DNA from: Cytophagales bacterium
Lineage (GTDB): Bacteria > Bacteroidota > Bacteroidia > Cytophagales > Spirosomataceae
Reading direction: 5' to 3'
Assembly: GCA_004292855.1 (NCBI GenBank)
Contig: RDXN01000031.1
Span: forward strand, 1-64,000
DNA: 64,000 nucleotides
Shown here: one piece after another, positions 32,539 through 41,192 of the stretch
How positions within the stretch are numbered: position 1 is the stretch's first letter
Layout of the letters: every line of letters starts with the position of its first letter
The notes under the pieces: model-generated
What the model saw: only the letters and a program-made list of their open reading frames with translations
The model's database searches: none
What the model was told of the DNA's origin: nothing
Translations under genes and position numbers: made by a program

Positions 32539-33978
32539 CCGCAACGTATGCGTGATGCTTTCGGGCAACTCATCGGGGTAGTGCGTTACGTAGATAAGGG
32601 TAAGATCAGGATTCAGATTGCACCGTTCGTCGATCAGTCGGCGGAACTGCTCCGTGTGCGGGGCGTCGAGTCCCTGCGTAGGTTCGTCCAGGATGAGCAG
32701 GGGCGGATTTTTGACCAACGCACGCCCCAACAACGCCCACCGCTGTTGCCCGGCCGACAGTCCCGATAAGGGCACCTCGCGCACATCCCACAGATTGAGC
32801 GCGTGAAGCTGGGCCTCAACCTGAGCCGTTTGTTCCGGGGTTAGCTTCCGAAACAAGCCCATCGTGTCGAACAGGCCCGACGCAACCACCTTGAAAACAG
32901 GCGTTTGCCGGGGGAAAAACAAATGCAATTCGGGCGAGACATGGCCAATACGTTGTTTGATAGACCAGATGCTTTCGCCCGTTCCGCGCTTACGACCAAA
33001 CAGGGTCAGGTCGTTGGCATACGCCTGCGGATTGTCGGCAGTGATTAGACTCAGGAGCGTACTTTTGCCGGAGCCGTTTGGGCCCAACAAGGCCCACCTC
33101 TCCCCTTCCCAAACTGTCCAATCAACCCCATCCAGCACCGTTTTTTCCCCGTAACGAACCGTGATTTGGTGCATTTGGATAAGGGGGGAGGAAGAGGAGG
33201 AAAGGGAAGAAGGGGAGCGGTCCGACGGGTCGGAGGGGGAGTGAGCCGGGAGTTTTTTGTCTCCTTCATCCCTTTCTTCCCCCTCCGACCCTCCCCCCAT
33301 AACAAACCTATCCGTCACACAATCCGGCACGTCGCGTTCATCGAGTACCATTACGAGCGACATGTTCGTCTTGGTTATTTGGTTAAGAACCAGATGCAAT
33401 TGAGCGCGGCTTTCAGCGTCAAGGCCTGAAAACGGGTTGTCGAGCAACAACACGCGGGGGCGTCTCAGCAGCGAACGGGCGAGCAACGTCCGGCGGGTTT
33501 CGCCGTTGGAGAGCGAGGTCAATCGCCGGTCAAGCAAGTGGGAGATGCGGAGTTGGCTGGCTGTTTCCCGAAGCCATTGTTTTTCGTAGGCAGGCGGAGG
33601 CAGTGCGACCGAAGCCGGGTCTGTTGTGCCGACGGGGCGCACTTGGTTCTGGAGCAAATCGCGGACCGTTGGCGCGTCGTCCTGCGTTTGGGTATTGAAC
33701 CGCTGCTGGTAAAACTGAGCCGCCCCGGCCACCCGCCAATCGAACGAATAATCGCGGGCCACGAGTTCAACTTCGGTTTTGAGCGGGCCAACCGGATGCA
33801 GCAACTGCCCGCTCGAAAGCGTCATTTTGCCCGCCAGCGCATCCAGAAACAGGCTTTTACCGGAACCAGCCGGCCCCATAATAGCCCAGTGTTCGTTGGC
33901 GTTGAGGGTCCAGTTGAGGTCTGTCAGGGCAAAGCCGTTTGGTCGACGGAGGTGGGCATGTAGAAATTGTAAGAGCAT
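32512..33978 (-). CDS. Tandem ABC ATPase (ModF/PhrA-like)
   Basis: 488 aa soluble protein with two ABC domains and no membrane segment. First domain: Walker A GPAGSGKSLFLDALAG near residue 40, signature LSNGETRRTLLARSL, Walker B VLLLDNPFSGLD. Second domain: WALLGPNGSGKSTLLSLI near 300, signature LSAGQQRWALLGRALV and LLILDEPTQGLDAPH. Start at 33978 (MLLQFLHAHLRRP). The linker between domains (Gly/Glu/Asp then Pro/Ser-rich, KLPAHSPSDPSDRSPSS) is encoded by a low-complexity inverted repeat. ModF-type proteins are linked with molybdate, but no mod genes are nearby, so its role is open. Confidence 0.85.
   Translation of the reverse strand: MLLQFLHAHLRRPNGFALTDLNWTLNANEHWAIMGPAGSGKSLFLDALAGKMTLSSGQLLHPVGPLKTEVELVARDYSFDWRVAGAAQFYQQRFNTQTQDDAPTVRDLLQNQVRPVGTTDPASVALPPPAYEKQWLRETASQLRISHLLDRRLTSLSNGETRRTLLARSLLRRPRVLLLDNPFSGLDAESRAQLHLVLNQITKTNMSLVMVLDERDVPDCVTDRFVMGGGSEGEERDEGDKKLPAHSPSDPSDRSPSSLSSSSSPLIQMHQITVRYGEKTVLDGVDWTVWEGERWALLGPNGSGKSTLLSLITADNPQAYANDLTLFGRKRGTGESIWSIKQRIGHVSPELHLFFPRQTPVFKVVASGLFDTMGLFRKLTPEQTAQVEAQLHALNLWDVREVPLSGLSAGQQRWALLGRALVKNPPLLILDEPTQGLDAPHTEQFRRLIDERCNLNPDLTLIYVTHYPDELPESITHTLRLAEGRSRG
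33195..33300. repeat. Purine/pyrimidine-biased inverted repeat inside the ABC linker
   Basis: 13-bp arms GGGTCGGAGGGGG and CCCCCTCCGACCC (about 33226-33240 and 33280-33294) within a strongly strand-biased stretch (GGAAGAGGAGGAAAGGGAAG on one side, CTTCATCCCTTTCTTCCCCC on the other). It is translated as the ATPase linker. Confidence 0.7.
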
Positions 33979-34013
33979 TTTGCGTATTTTTCGGGCACTA
34001 ACATACAACACGC

Positions 34014-34997
34014 ATGGGTTTATTCGACTTTATCCGCAATGAGTTCGTCGAGGTTATCGACTGGGTCGACAATAGCACCGACACGGTGATCTGGAAATTT
34101 CCTGACAACGGCAACAACATCAAGTACGGGGCGCAACTCACCGTGCGCGAATCGCAGGTGGCCGTGTTCATCAACGAGGGCAAACTGGCCGACGTGTATG
34201 GGCCGGGCCGTTACGAACTGACAACCCAGAACATGCCCATTCTGACCACGTTACGCTCGTGGAAAATGGGTTTCGAGTCGCCGTTCAAAGTCGATGTCTA
34301 TTTCGTATCGACCCGGCAGTTTACCAATCTCAAATGGGGCACCCAAAACCCGATTATCATCCGCGACCCCGAACTGAAACAGGTACGGGTTCGGGCGTTC
34401 GGGGTGTTTGCCCTGCGCGTAACCGATGCCGGGAAACTTATTCGCGAACTTGCCGGTACAACCCCCGTCGTACGTATCGGCGATGTGGAAGACCAACTCC
34501 GCTCGGCTATTATCACCCACTTTTCTGACGCCGTGGCCGAAGCCGGGATCTCGGTGTTCGATATGGCCCGCAACTACCGCGAGTTGGGCGACAATCTGCT
34601 GCCCCTCTTGCAGGAACATTTTACGGGTTACGGCCTCGAACTCACCCGGTTCTACATCGAAAACACCAGCCTGCCGCCCGAAGTCGAAGCATTTTTGGAC
34701 AAGACCACCCAAATGAACATGACGGGCGATATGGCTCGTTTTCAGCAGTTTCAGGCGGGCATGGCCCTCGAAGAAGCCGCTGAAAACGGGGGTGGCGCGG
34801 GTCAGGCGATTCTGATGGGTGGCCTGGGCAACTTCATGCAATCGGCCAACGTTCCCACGCCCGGTGCAGCAGTCCCAAAGGAGGACAAAACGCAAATTAT
34901 GGAACTCCTCAAGCAACTGGGCGAACTGAAAACCGCCGGAATTTTGACCGAGGAGGAGTTTGCGGCCAAAAAAGCTGATCTCTTAGCCCGGCTTTAA
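34014..34997 (+). CDS. SPFH-domain protein with C-terminal SHOCT motif
   Basis: 327 aa. The N-terminus (MGLFDFIRNEFVEVIDWVDN) followed by VRESQVAVFINEGKLADVYGPGRYEL is the virion-core/YdjI-like branch of SPFH (band 7) proteins. The body runs to about residue 240 (DMARNYRELGDNLLPLLQEHFTGYGLEL, read as DMARNYRELG then FTGYGLELTRFYIENTSLP). A Gly/Ala-rich link precedes a SHOCT helix pair (LLKQLGELKTAGILTEEEF). Such proteins assemble as membrane-associated rings. It overlaps the next gene, a zinc-ribbon membrane protein, by 1 bp, a pairing that implies a joint membrane-stress or scaffold function. Confidence 0.88.
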   Translation: MGLFDFIRNEFVEVIDWVDNSTDTVIWKFPDNGNNIKYGAQLTVRESQVAVFINEGKLADVYGPGRYELTTQNMPILTTLRSWKMGFESPFKVDVYFVSTRQFTNLKWGTQNPIIIRDPELKQVRVRAFGVFALRVTDAGKLIRELAGTTPVVRIGDVEDQLRSAIITHFSDAVAEAGISVFDMARNYRELGDNLLPLLQEHFTGYGLELTRFYIENTSLPPEVEAFLDKTTQMNMTGDMARFQQFQAGMALEEAAENGGGAGQAILMGGLGNFMQSANVPTPGAAVPKEDKTQIMELLKQLGELKTAGILTEEEFAAKKADLLARL

Positions 34998-36103
34998 TGG
35001 AATCACCGTTTGCCGGACCATCCGATTTTGTAGCTGCGCCCTGCACCCAATGCGGGGCGCAACTGACGTTCTCAGCCGACAAGCAGCAACTCAGTTGCGG
35101 CCACTGCGGCAATGGTCAACCCCTGCCGTTTACCAAGAGTCGAATTGTCGAGAACCCGCTTTCGTTTCGGGTAGAGGGTGACGGTTTGCCTCAAGCCCCC
35201 ACGGAAGAAAAGCGGCTGTTTACTTGTGGCAATTGCGGAGCTAAAACGCAGATCAACCTCGACGTTCCCACGCTCACCTGCGCGTTCTGCGGCTCCCGGA
35301 GCGTAAACCCCGATGCTCAAAAAACCCGGCTCGTCGAACCCGCCGGGGTGTTGCCGTTCCGAATCTCGCGGGCTGCTGCCCAGGAACGCTTCAAAGACTG
35401 GGTCGGCACCGATTGGCTGTCCCCCTCCGACCTCAAAGACGGGGCCATGCTCGACAATCTGCATGGCATCTACATTCCTTACTGGACGTTCGATGCCCGC
35501 GCCGAATCGAGTTGGTCGGGCGAAGCCGGGTTCCATTATTTTGTGTCGGTGCAAACCCAAAACAGCAACGGGCAAACGGTTACGCAACAGCAACAAAAAA
35601 CGCGCTGGGAATATCGGTCGGGGCATCATTCGGCCACCTACGACGACCTGCTGCTGATGGCCTCGCGCCGATTGACCCAACAGGAAGATTCCGTTAGCGA
35701 CGTGAGCCACTACGACATGACGGGCGTCGTTGACTACGACCCGCGCTTTTTGCTGGGCTGGGAGGCCGAGGTCTACAGCATCGACCTCGGCGAAAGCACC
35801 CGCAAAGCCGAAGAGCAGCTTCGCGAACGCGAGCATCAGGCCTGCGCCAATCAGCTTGGAGGTGACACTCAGCGAGGCCTAAATGTAAACACCAGCCTGA
35901 GCGAACAGACATTCAAACACCTGCTGTTGCCTCTCTGGATTTGCGCTTACACCTACAACGGCAAACTCTACCGGTTCCTGGTGAATGGCCAAACCGGGCA
36001 GGTAGCGGGCGAGCGGCCCAAATCGTGGATCAAAATCGCGTTGCTGGTACTGGCCCTGTTGGCGTTTATGGGCGTGTTGTATTGGTTTGCCAGCAAGAAG
36101 TAA
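34997..36103 (+). CDS. Zinc-ribbon membrane protein partnered with SPFH protein
   Basis: 368 aa. Two zinc ribbons begin the protein: CTQCGAQLTF...LSCGHCG (about 14-37) and FTCGNCGAKTQI...LTCAFCGSRS (about 74-98). The middle contains FRISRAAAQERFKDWVG, GIYIPYWTFDARAESSWSG and a beta-rich portion, then LLLPLWICAYTYNGKLYRFLVNGQTGQVAG, quoted in parts, and a single C-terminal membrane helix (IALLVLALLAFMGVLYWF). This layout matches replication-protein/YdjJ-like zinc ribbon proteins encoded next to SPFH genes. Likely membrane-anchored with the ribbons in the cytoplasm; the biochemical role is not known. Confidence 0.8.
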   Translation: MESPFAGPSDFVAAPCTQCGAQLTFSADKQQLSCGHCGNGQPLPFTKSRIVENPLSFRVEGDGLPQAPTEEKRLFTCGNCGAKTQINLDVPTLTCAFCGSRSVNPDAQKTRLVEPAGVLPFRISRAAAQERFKDWVGTDWLSPSDLKDGAMLDNLHGIYIPYWTFDARAESSWSGEAGFHYFVSVQTQNSNGQTVTQQQQKTRWEYRSGHHSATYDDLLLMASRRLTQQEDSVSDVSHYDMTGVVDYDPRFLLGWEAEVYSIDLGESTRKAEEQLREREHQACANQLGGDTQRGLNVNTSLSEQTFKHLLLPLWICAYTYNGKLYRFLVNGQTGQVAGERPKSWIKIALLVLALLAFMGVLYWFASKK

Positions 36104-36108
36104 AGGCC

Positions 36109-36150
36109 AACATAGAGACGCCGGACCTCACAGCCCGGCGTCTCTATGTT
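36109..36150. terminator. Hairpin between convergent genes
   Basis: Perfect 16-bp arms (36109-36124 and 36135-36150, AACATAGAGACGCCGG type) with a 10-nt loop, 5 bp after the zinc-ribbon gene stop and 20 bp from the acsA stop. It is a likely bidirectional terminator and resembles another intergenic repeat family. Confidence 0.7.
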
Positions 36151-36169
36151 CGTCAGCATGACAAAGAAA

Positions 36170-38071
36170 CTACACCGCTCCCGCCTTTATCTCCTCTACC
36201 ACTGCCGGATCGAGGAGGGTAGTGGTGTCGCCGAGGTTGGACGTGTCGCCCTCGGCGATTTTGCGCAGGATTCGGCGCATGATTTTGCCAGAGCGTGTTT
36301 TGGGCAGGCCCGTGACGAACTGGATTTTGTCGGGTTTGGCGATGGGACCAATCACGCGGCTCACCGTCGCCAGAATGTCGCGTTTAGTCAGGTCGGCGTC
36401 GTGTCCGTCGGGAAGTTGATCGGTGATCACGTAGGCGTAAATGCCCTGCCCTTTGATGTCGTGGGGGTAGCCCACGACTGCACTCTCCACCACACCCGTG
36501 TGCATGTTAATCGCGTTTTCGACCTCTGCCGTGCCGATGCGGTGCCCCGATACGTTGAGTACATCGTCCACACGGCCCGTGATGCGGTAGTAGCCGTCTT
36601 CGTCGCGGAGGCAACCGTCGCCCGTAAAGTAGAGGCCGGGGTAGGTTGAGAAATAGGTTTGGCGGCAGCGTTCGTGGTCGCCGTAGGTAGTGCGCAGGAT
36701 GCCCGGCCACGGAAACTTCATACAGAGATTCCCCGACACGCCATTCCCCTCAATTATCTTCCCGTTTTCATCCACAAGCACCGGCTGAACGCCCGGCAGG
36801 GGCAACGTGGCGTAGGTCGGTTTGGTTTTGGTGATCCCGGCGATAGGCGAAATCAGTATGCCCCCGTTTTCGGTTTGCCACCACGTATCGACAATGGGGC
36901 AATTGTTCTTTCCAATGTTATCGTCGTACCAGTGCCAGGCTTCGGCGTTAATGGGTTCGCCCACGGAACCAAGCACCTGCAAACTGCTCAGATCGTATTT
37001 CTGAACGGGTTCCAGCCCGAAGCTCATCAGCGAGCGAATCGCCGTTGGGGCCGTGTACAAGATGTTCACCTGGTGCTTATCGACAATCTCCCAGAACCGC
37101 CCGGCGTCGGGGTAGGTCGGGACACCCTCGAACAAGAGCGTAGTGGCCCCGTTGGCGAGTGGGCCATATACGATATAGCTGTGGCCCGTAATCCAGCCGA
37201 TGTCAGCCGTGCAGAAATGAACCTGGTTCTCCTTGTATTGAAACACGTTCGAGAACGTATAGGCCGAATAGACCATATAGCCCCCGCAGGTATGCACCAC
37301 GCCTTTGGGCTTGCCTGTTGAGCCGGAGGTGTAGAGAATAAACAGCATGTCTTCGGCGTCCATCTCCTCAGCAGGGCAGTCGGCGGTGACCTGCTTGAGT
37401 TCCTGCTCCATCCATACGTCGCGGCCTTTGAGCATGGCAACAGGCGTGCGGGTGCGGGTCATCACAATCACGCGCTCTACGCTCGGGCAACCGATCAGGG
37501 CATCATCGACCACACTCTTGAGTGGAATCTCTTTCCCGCCCCGAAAGGCCCCATCCGACGTAATGACCAGTTTGCACTGGGCATCGTTGATCCGGTCGGC
37601 GATGCTCTGGGCAGAAAAACCGCCAAACACCACCGAGTGAACGGCCCCAATGCGGGCACAGGCCAACACAGCAATGGCCAGTTCGGGCACCATCGGCATG
37701 TAGATGCAGATGCGGTCGCCTTTTCGCACGCCGTTGCGTTTGAGCACATTGGCCATCCGACACACCTGATCGTGAAGCATCCGGTAGGTGAGCGTAACGC
37801 CTGCTTCATGGGGATCATTGGGTTCCCAAATAATAGCGGGTTGGTCGCCACGGGTAGCCAAATGCCGGTCGAGGCAGTTTTCGGTAATGTTCAACTTCCC
37901 ACCGATGAACCACTTTACGTTCGGTTCGTCGAAGTTCCATTGCAGGGTTTTGGTCCAGGGTTTTCGCCAGTGGAAGTTCTGCGCTACCTCGGCCCAAAAG
38001 GCTTCGGGGTCCTCTACGCTTTTCTGGTAAGCGGCCTGGTATTCGTCAAAGGTTTGGATTTGGTAATTCAT
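36170..38071 (-). CDS. acsA: Acetyl-CoA synthetase
   Basis: 633 aa AMP-forming enzyme activating acetate to acetyl-CoA, of normal length. [16 protein letters not shown] near 150, the P-loop [19 protein letters not shown] near 262, the acetyl-specific [13 protein letters not shown] near 405 (with the Trp), [20 protein letters not shown] near 500, and [18 protein letters not shown] near the C-terminus with the Lys that acetylation controls in this family. It is the last gene of a same-strand cluster after rpn and prpE (20-bp gap to rpn). Confidence 0.96.
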   Translation of the reverse strand: MNYQIQTFDEYQAAYQKSVEDPEAFWAEVAQNFHWRKPWTKTLQWNFDEPNVKWFIGGKLNITENCLDRHLATRGDQPAIIWEPNDPHEAGVTLTYRMLHDQVCRMANVLKRNGVRKGDRICIYMPMVPELAIAVLACARIGAVHSVVFGGFSAQSIADRINDAQCKLVITSDGAFRGGKEIPLKSVVDDALIGCPSVERVIVMTRTRTPVAMLKGRDVWMEQELKQVTADCPAEEMDAEDMLFILYTSGSTGKPKGVVHTCGGYMVYSAYTFSNVFQYKENQVHFCTADIGWITGHSYIVYGPLANGATTLLFEGVPTYPDAGRFWEIVDKHQVNILYTAPTAIRSLMSFGLEPVQKYDLSSLQVLGSVGEPINAEAWHWYDDNIGKNNCPIVDTWWQTENGGILISPIAGITKTKPTYATLPLPGVQPVLVDENGKIIEGNGVSGNLCMKFPWPGILRTTYGDHERCRQTYFSTYPGLYFTGDGCLRDEDGYYRITGRVDDVLNVSGHRIGTAEVENAINMHTGVVESAVVGYPHDIKGQGIYAYVITDQLPDGHDADLTKRDILATVSRVIGPIAKPDKIQFVTGLPKTRSGKIMRRILRKIAEGDTSNLGDTTTLLDPAVVEEIKAGAV

Positions 38072-38091
38072 GTAAAAACTGAATGGCTGTG

Positions 38092-38970
38092 TTACATCTT
38101 ATTTTGCTGAACCTGCCGAACAAAGTCGACGGACACATCCGCTATCTCGGCAATCTGTTCAACCGTCAACGACATTTTGGTTAGAAGACCTCGCACGAAT
38201 CGGATTTGTGCTTTTTGCTCACCTCTTGCTTCGCCACGAGCTTCCCCGCGTGCTTCTCCACGAGCTTCCCCGCGTGCTTCCCCGCGTGCTTCTCCTTTTT
38301 TCAAACCTCGTAAGTAAAGCACGTCCCGCTCCTCACTAAAAAACTGTGCAATGCTGTCCATGACCTCTTCTAATGTTGTGTTTAAACTTCGTAACTGTGC
38401 TAGAATGCGCAACTGATTGAATCGTCTTTTAAACGTAAAATCGCCTTCCGCCGTTTCTTGGATTCGACGAATAATCTGCGTGATCGTTTTGGCGGGGTCA
38501 TTATCTCGAAAATCCCCCAAAATAGCCAGGATGATCTCTTCGGGTTCGTCCGAATTTAAGAAAACTTGATAGTCCAACTGGGCAAATGCAATCATTCTGT
38601 ACCGGAATTGCATCCAAAGACTATCTAAACTGACCTTCATTTTAGGTTTTTCAGCACCAAGATACAGCACAAACTGCTCCACAGGCAGCTTATATTTTCG
38701 CTCCAGCATAACGTAATATTCTGCCATTCGATAGACCATTTCCGGCTCGTCTACGAGTTGAAATTCAATATGGAGTACAAAAACCTTACCTGTATCGTCG
38801 GTAATTTTTTTGAGTACATCCGGCTTGCGCTCTTTAGTATGTTGAAGGTCATCGGGTAACTCTTCCGTTTCGACCGCGTTAATGCCAAGCACCGTCCGAA
38901 TCAGGCCCGGAATCACTGCTTCAAGGTTTTCCCTAAATATCTTGTCGTATTGACTCGTCTGCTTCGCCAT
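38092..38970 (-). CDS. Rpn/PDDEXK_2 family nuclease (transposase-like) with EARG repeats
   Basis: 292 aa. The N-terminal half is a PD-(D/E)xK fold: [28 protein letters not shown] with the Asp, and VFVLHIEFQ giving the ExQ pattern of this family; [17 protein letters not shown] is also characteristic. The C-terminus holds six tandem EARG repeats (about residues 226-252, charged helix) and a small helical domain ([21 protein letters not shown]). Rpn proteins promote recombination and some act in phage defence. Its ATG overlaps the prpE stop (TAATG), so it sits inside the acs operon. Its composition is more AT-rich than either flanking synthetase gene. Confidence 0.87.
   Translation of the reverse strand: MAKQTSQYDKIFRENLEAVIPGLIRTVLGINAVETEELPDDLQHTKERKPDVLKKITDDTGKVFVLHIEFQLVDEPEMVYRMAEYYVMLERKYKLPVEQFVLYLGAEKPKMKVSLDSLWMQFRYRMIAFAQLDYQVFLNSDEPEEIILAILGDFRDNDPAKTITQIIRRIQETAEGDFTFKRRFNQLRILAQLRSLNTTLEEVMDSIAQFFSEERDVLYLRGLKKGEARGEARGEARGEARGEARGEARGEQKAQIRFVRGLLTKMSLTVEQIAEIADVSVDFVRQVQQNKM
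38215..38295 (-). repeat. Tandem 12-bp coding repeat (EARG)
   Basis: Six near-identical 12-bp units encode EARG repeats in the nuclease gene. Such arrays change copy number readily by slippage. The repeat is in frame, so expansion or contraction would not disrupt the protein. Confidence 0.9.
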
Positions 38971-40880
38971 TAGCTTCTTGTAATTCCACTATGGTTCAGC
39001 ATCACTCGAATTTCATCTAAAATCATTGGATCATCAATGGTCGATGGCACTGTAAACGACTCGCCATCAGCGATCTGCCGGATGGTTTTGCGCAAGATTT
39101 TACCCGACCGCGTTTTGGGCAGGCGTTTCACAATCACGGCTTGCCGGAAATAAGCTACCGCGCCAATCTTCTCCCGAATCATAGCGACCAGTTCGGTTTC
39201 GACCGAGCGGGAGGTATCCAGCCAATCGTCTTTCAGGACTACGAACCCCACGGGACGTTGGCCGCGCAGTTCGTCGGCGATGCCCACTACGGCGCACTCG
39301 GCTACGGCGGGGTGCGCGCTTACGATCTCTTCCATTTCGCCCGTTGAAAGTCGGTGGCCGGCCACGTTGATCACATCGTCCACGCGGCCCATGATGAACA
39401 CGTAGCCGTCGGCGTCGCGGTAGCCGCCATCGCCGGAGAGGTAGTAGCCCGGAAACCGGTCGAGGTAGGCTTGCCGGAAGCGTTCGGGGTCTCGCCAGAG
39501 GGTGGGCGTAAAGCCAGGGGGGAGGGGCAGTTTCAGGCACACGTAGCCTTCTTCGTTCGGGCCAAGTGGTTCGCCCGCTTCGTTCAGGATCTGTAAATCG
39601 TAGCCCGGCACCGGCAACGACGACGACCCCGCTTTAACCAGCACCGGCCCCAAGCCCATCGGATTCGCCACCATTGGCCAGCCCGATTCGGTTTGCCACC
39701 AATGGTCGATGATGGGCACGCCCGTCAGGTCGCCCAGCCAGTTGAGCGTGGGCGGGTCGCAGCGTTCGCCCGCCACAAAAATCGTTTCGAGCGACGACTG
39801 ATCGTATCCTTGACGGAGTCGCCCTTCAGGGTCTTCTTTCTTGATGGCCCGGAACGCGGTGGGGGCCGTGAAGAATACCTTCACGCGGTGGTCCTGAATA
39901 ACTCGCCAGTACGTCCCGGCGTCGGGCGTACGGACAGGTTTACCCTCAAACAAAATGGCCGTGCAGCCCCCAATCAAGGTTCCGTACACAATGTAGCAAT
40001 GCCCTACGGCCCAGCCCAAGTCCGACGCGGCCCAGAACACATCGCCCGGCTCGACATTGTAAATGGCCTTGAGGCTGTATTTCAGGGCTACGGCATGACC
40101 ACCGTTGTCGCGAACGATGCCTTTGGGTTTGCCAGTCGTGCCGGAGGTGTACAAAATATACAGCGGGTCGGTAGCCCGCACGGGAATCCATCCGGCGGGG
40201 TCGGCCTGCCGCACAACGCTTGCCCAGTCGATGTCGCGCCCAGCCTGCAACTCGGCCGTGCATTGGGGCCGTTGCAGAATCAGGCAGTAATCAGGTTGAT
40301 GCTCGGCCAGGCGGATAGCCTCGTCCAGCAAGGGTTTATACGGAATCACCCGGTCGAACTCAATGCCGCAGGAGGCCGACAGAATCACCTTTGGTTGGGC
40401 GTCATTGATGCGCAGGGCCAGTTCGTGGGGGGCAAACCCACCAAACACCACCGAATGGACCGCTCCCAGGCGCGCACAGGCCAGCATGGCAAAGGCGGCT
40501 TCGGGCACCATTGGCAGGTAGATAACCACCGTATCGCCGTAACCAACCCCCAACTGCCGCAACGCCCCGGCAACCTGCGCTACTTCGGTTTGCAGGTCGC
40601 GGTAGGTGTAACGACGGACTGTACGCGTCACGGGCGAGTCGTAAATCAGGGCTATCTGATCGCCCCGACCCTGCTCTACGTGGTAATCGACGGCGGCATA
40701 ACAGGTATTCATCATACCGTCGGCATACCAACGGGTAAGTCCATTTTCGTCCTTGGAAAGAATGTCCGTAGGGAACTCAACCCACGGTATGGCGCGGGCC
40801 TGATCGGTCCAGAACCCGACCGGATCGGTCAGGCTGCGGTTGTACGCTTCGGTGTAAGGGTTTAGTACAGAATCAATCAT
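38970..40880 (-). CDS. prpE: Propionyl-CoA synthetase
   Basis: 636 aa AMP-forming acyl-CoA synthetase. The P-loop LYTSGTTGKPKGIVRDNGGH near 243 with RDNGGH is diagnostic of the PrpE/ACSS3 branch rather than AcsA; YNRSLTDPVGFWTDQA opens the protein in the usual way, WWQTESGWPMVAN lies near 395, YYLSGDGGYRDADGYVFIMGR near 490 and the Lys motif TRSGKILRKTIRQIADG near 600. It activates propionate (and possibly acetate). It is coupled by a TAATG overlap to the nuclease gene downstream, with a membrane protein and an MHS symporter upstream on the same strand. Confidence 0.93.
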   Translation of the reverse strand: MIDSVLNPYTEAYNRSLTDPVGFWTDQARAIPWVEFPTDILSKDENGLTRWYADGMMNTCYAAVDYHVEQGRGDQIALIYDSPVTRTVRRYTYRDLQTEVAQVAGALRQLGVGYGDTVVIYLPMVPEAAFAMLACARLGAVHSVVFGGFAPHELALRINDAQPKVILSASCGIEFDRVIPYKPLLDEAIRLAEHQPDYCLILQRPQCTAELQAGRDIDWASVVRQADPAGWIPVRATDPLYILYTSGTTGKPKGIVRDNGGHAVALKYSLKAIYNVEPGDVFWAASDLGWAVGHCYIVYGTLIGGCTAILFEGKPVRTPDAGTYWRVIQDHRVKVFFTAPTAFRAIKKEDPEGRLRQGYDQSSLETIFVAGERCDPPTLNWLGDLTGVPIIDHWWQTESGWPMVANPMGLGPVLVKAGSSSLPVPGYDLQILNEAGEPLGPNEEGYVCLKLPLPPGFTPTLWRDPERFRQAYLDRFPGYYLSGDGGYRDADGYVFIMGRVDDVINVAGHRLSTGEMEEIVSAHPAVAECAVVGIADELRGQRPVGFVVLKDDWLDTSRSVETELVAMIREKIGAVAYFRQAVIVKRLPKTRSGKILRKTIRQIADGESFTVPSTIDDPMILDEIRVMLNHSGITRS

Positions 40881-40958
40881 CGTACAATTCTACGGCTTTT
40901 CGGCATAGACCCGCGTACACGCTTCACTCAACCAGCTCATTTTTTCAATCTTCCGGGC

Positions 40959-41186
40959 TTAGTTTGTCTCATCGTTGTATTCGCCCTGTAGCGCGTATAG
41001 ACCGAACGTGACCAGCCCGCCCACGATAATTGGCATCAACACAAATACGATGATAATACCGAATACGAGGTCGTCCGTTTTACCCGATGTCAATTTGGGA
41101 ATACCCAGGGCTGTTATGCCATAATAGCCAGACAATGCGGCCAGGCCCAGCCACACGAGGCCAAGAAGTCGTTTAATTGTATTCAT
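40959..41186 (-). CDS. Small two-helix membrane protein (DUF6814-like)
   Basis: 75 aa with two predicted membrane segments (LLGLVWLGLAALSGYYGITAL and FGIIIVFVLMPIIVGGLVTF, cited approximately). It begins 6 bp after the stop of the MHS transporter gene. Small proteins of this type accompany MHS-type symporters in Bacteroidota and I believe they are named DUF6814; that name is from memory. A role as an accessory subunit of the transporter is likely from position only. Confidence 0.7.
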   Translation of the reverse strand: MNTIKRLLGLVWLGLAALSGYYGITALGIPKLTSGKTDDLVFGIIIVFVLMPIIVGGLVTFGLYALQGEYNDETN

Positions 41187-41192
41187 GATTTC

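Noticed and set aside
38215-38295. Short regular repeats that could suggest a CRISPR array
   Set aside because: Units are 12 bp, contiguous without spacers, and in frame as EARG repeats in a clear coding gene.
39693-40865. 390-codon frame opposite prpE
   Set aside because: Shadow of prpE; no family features.
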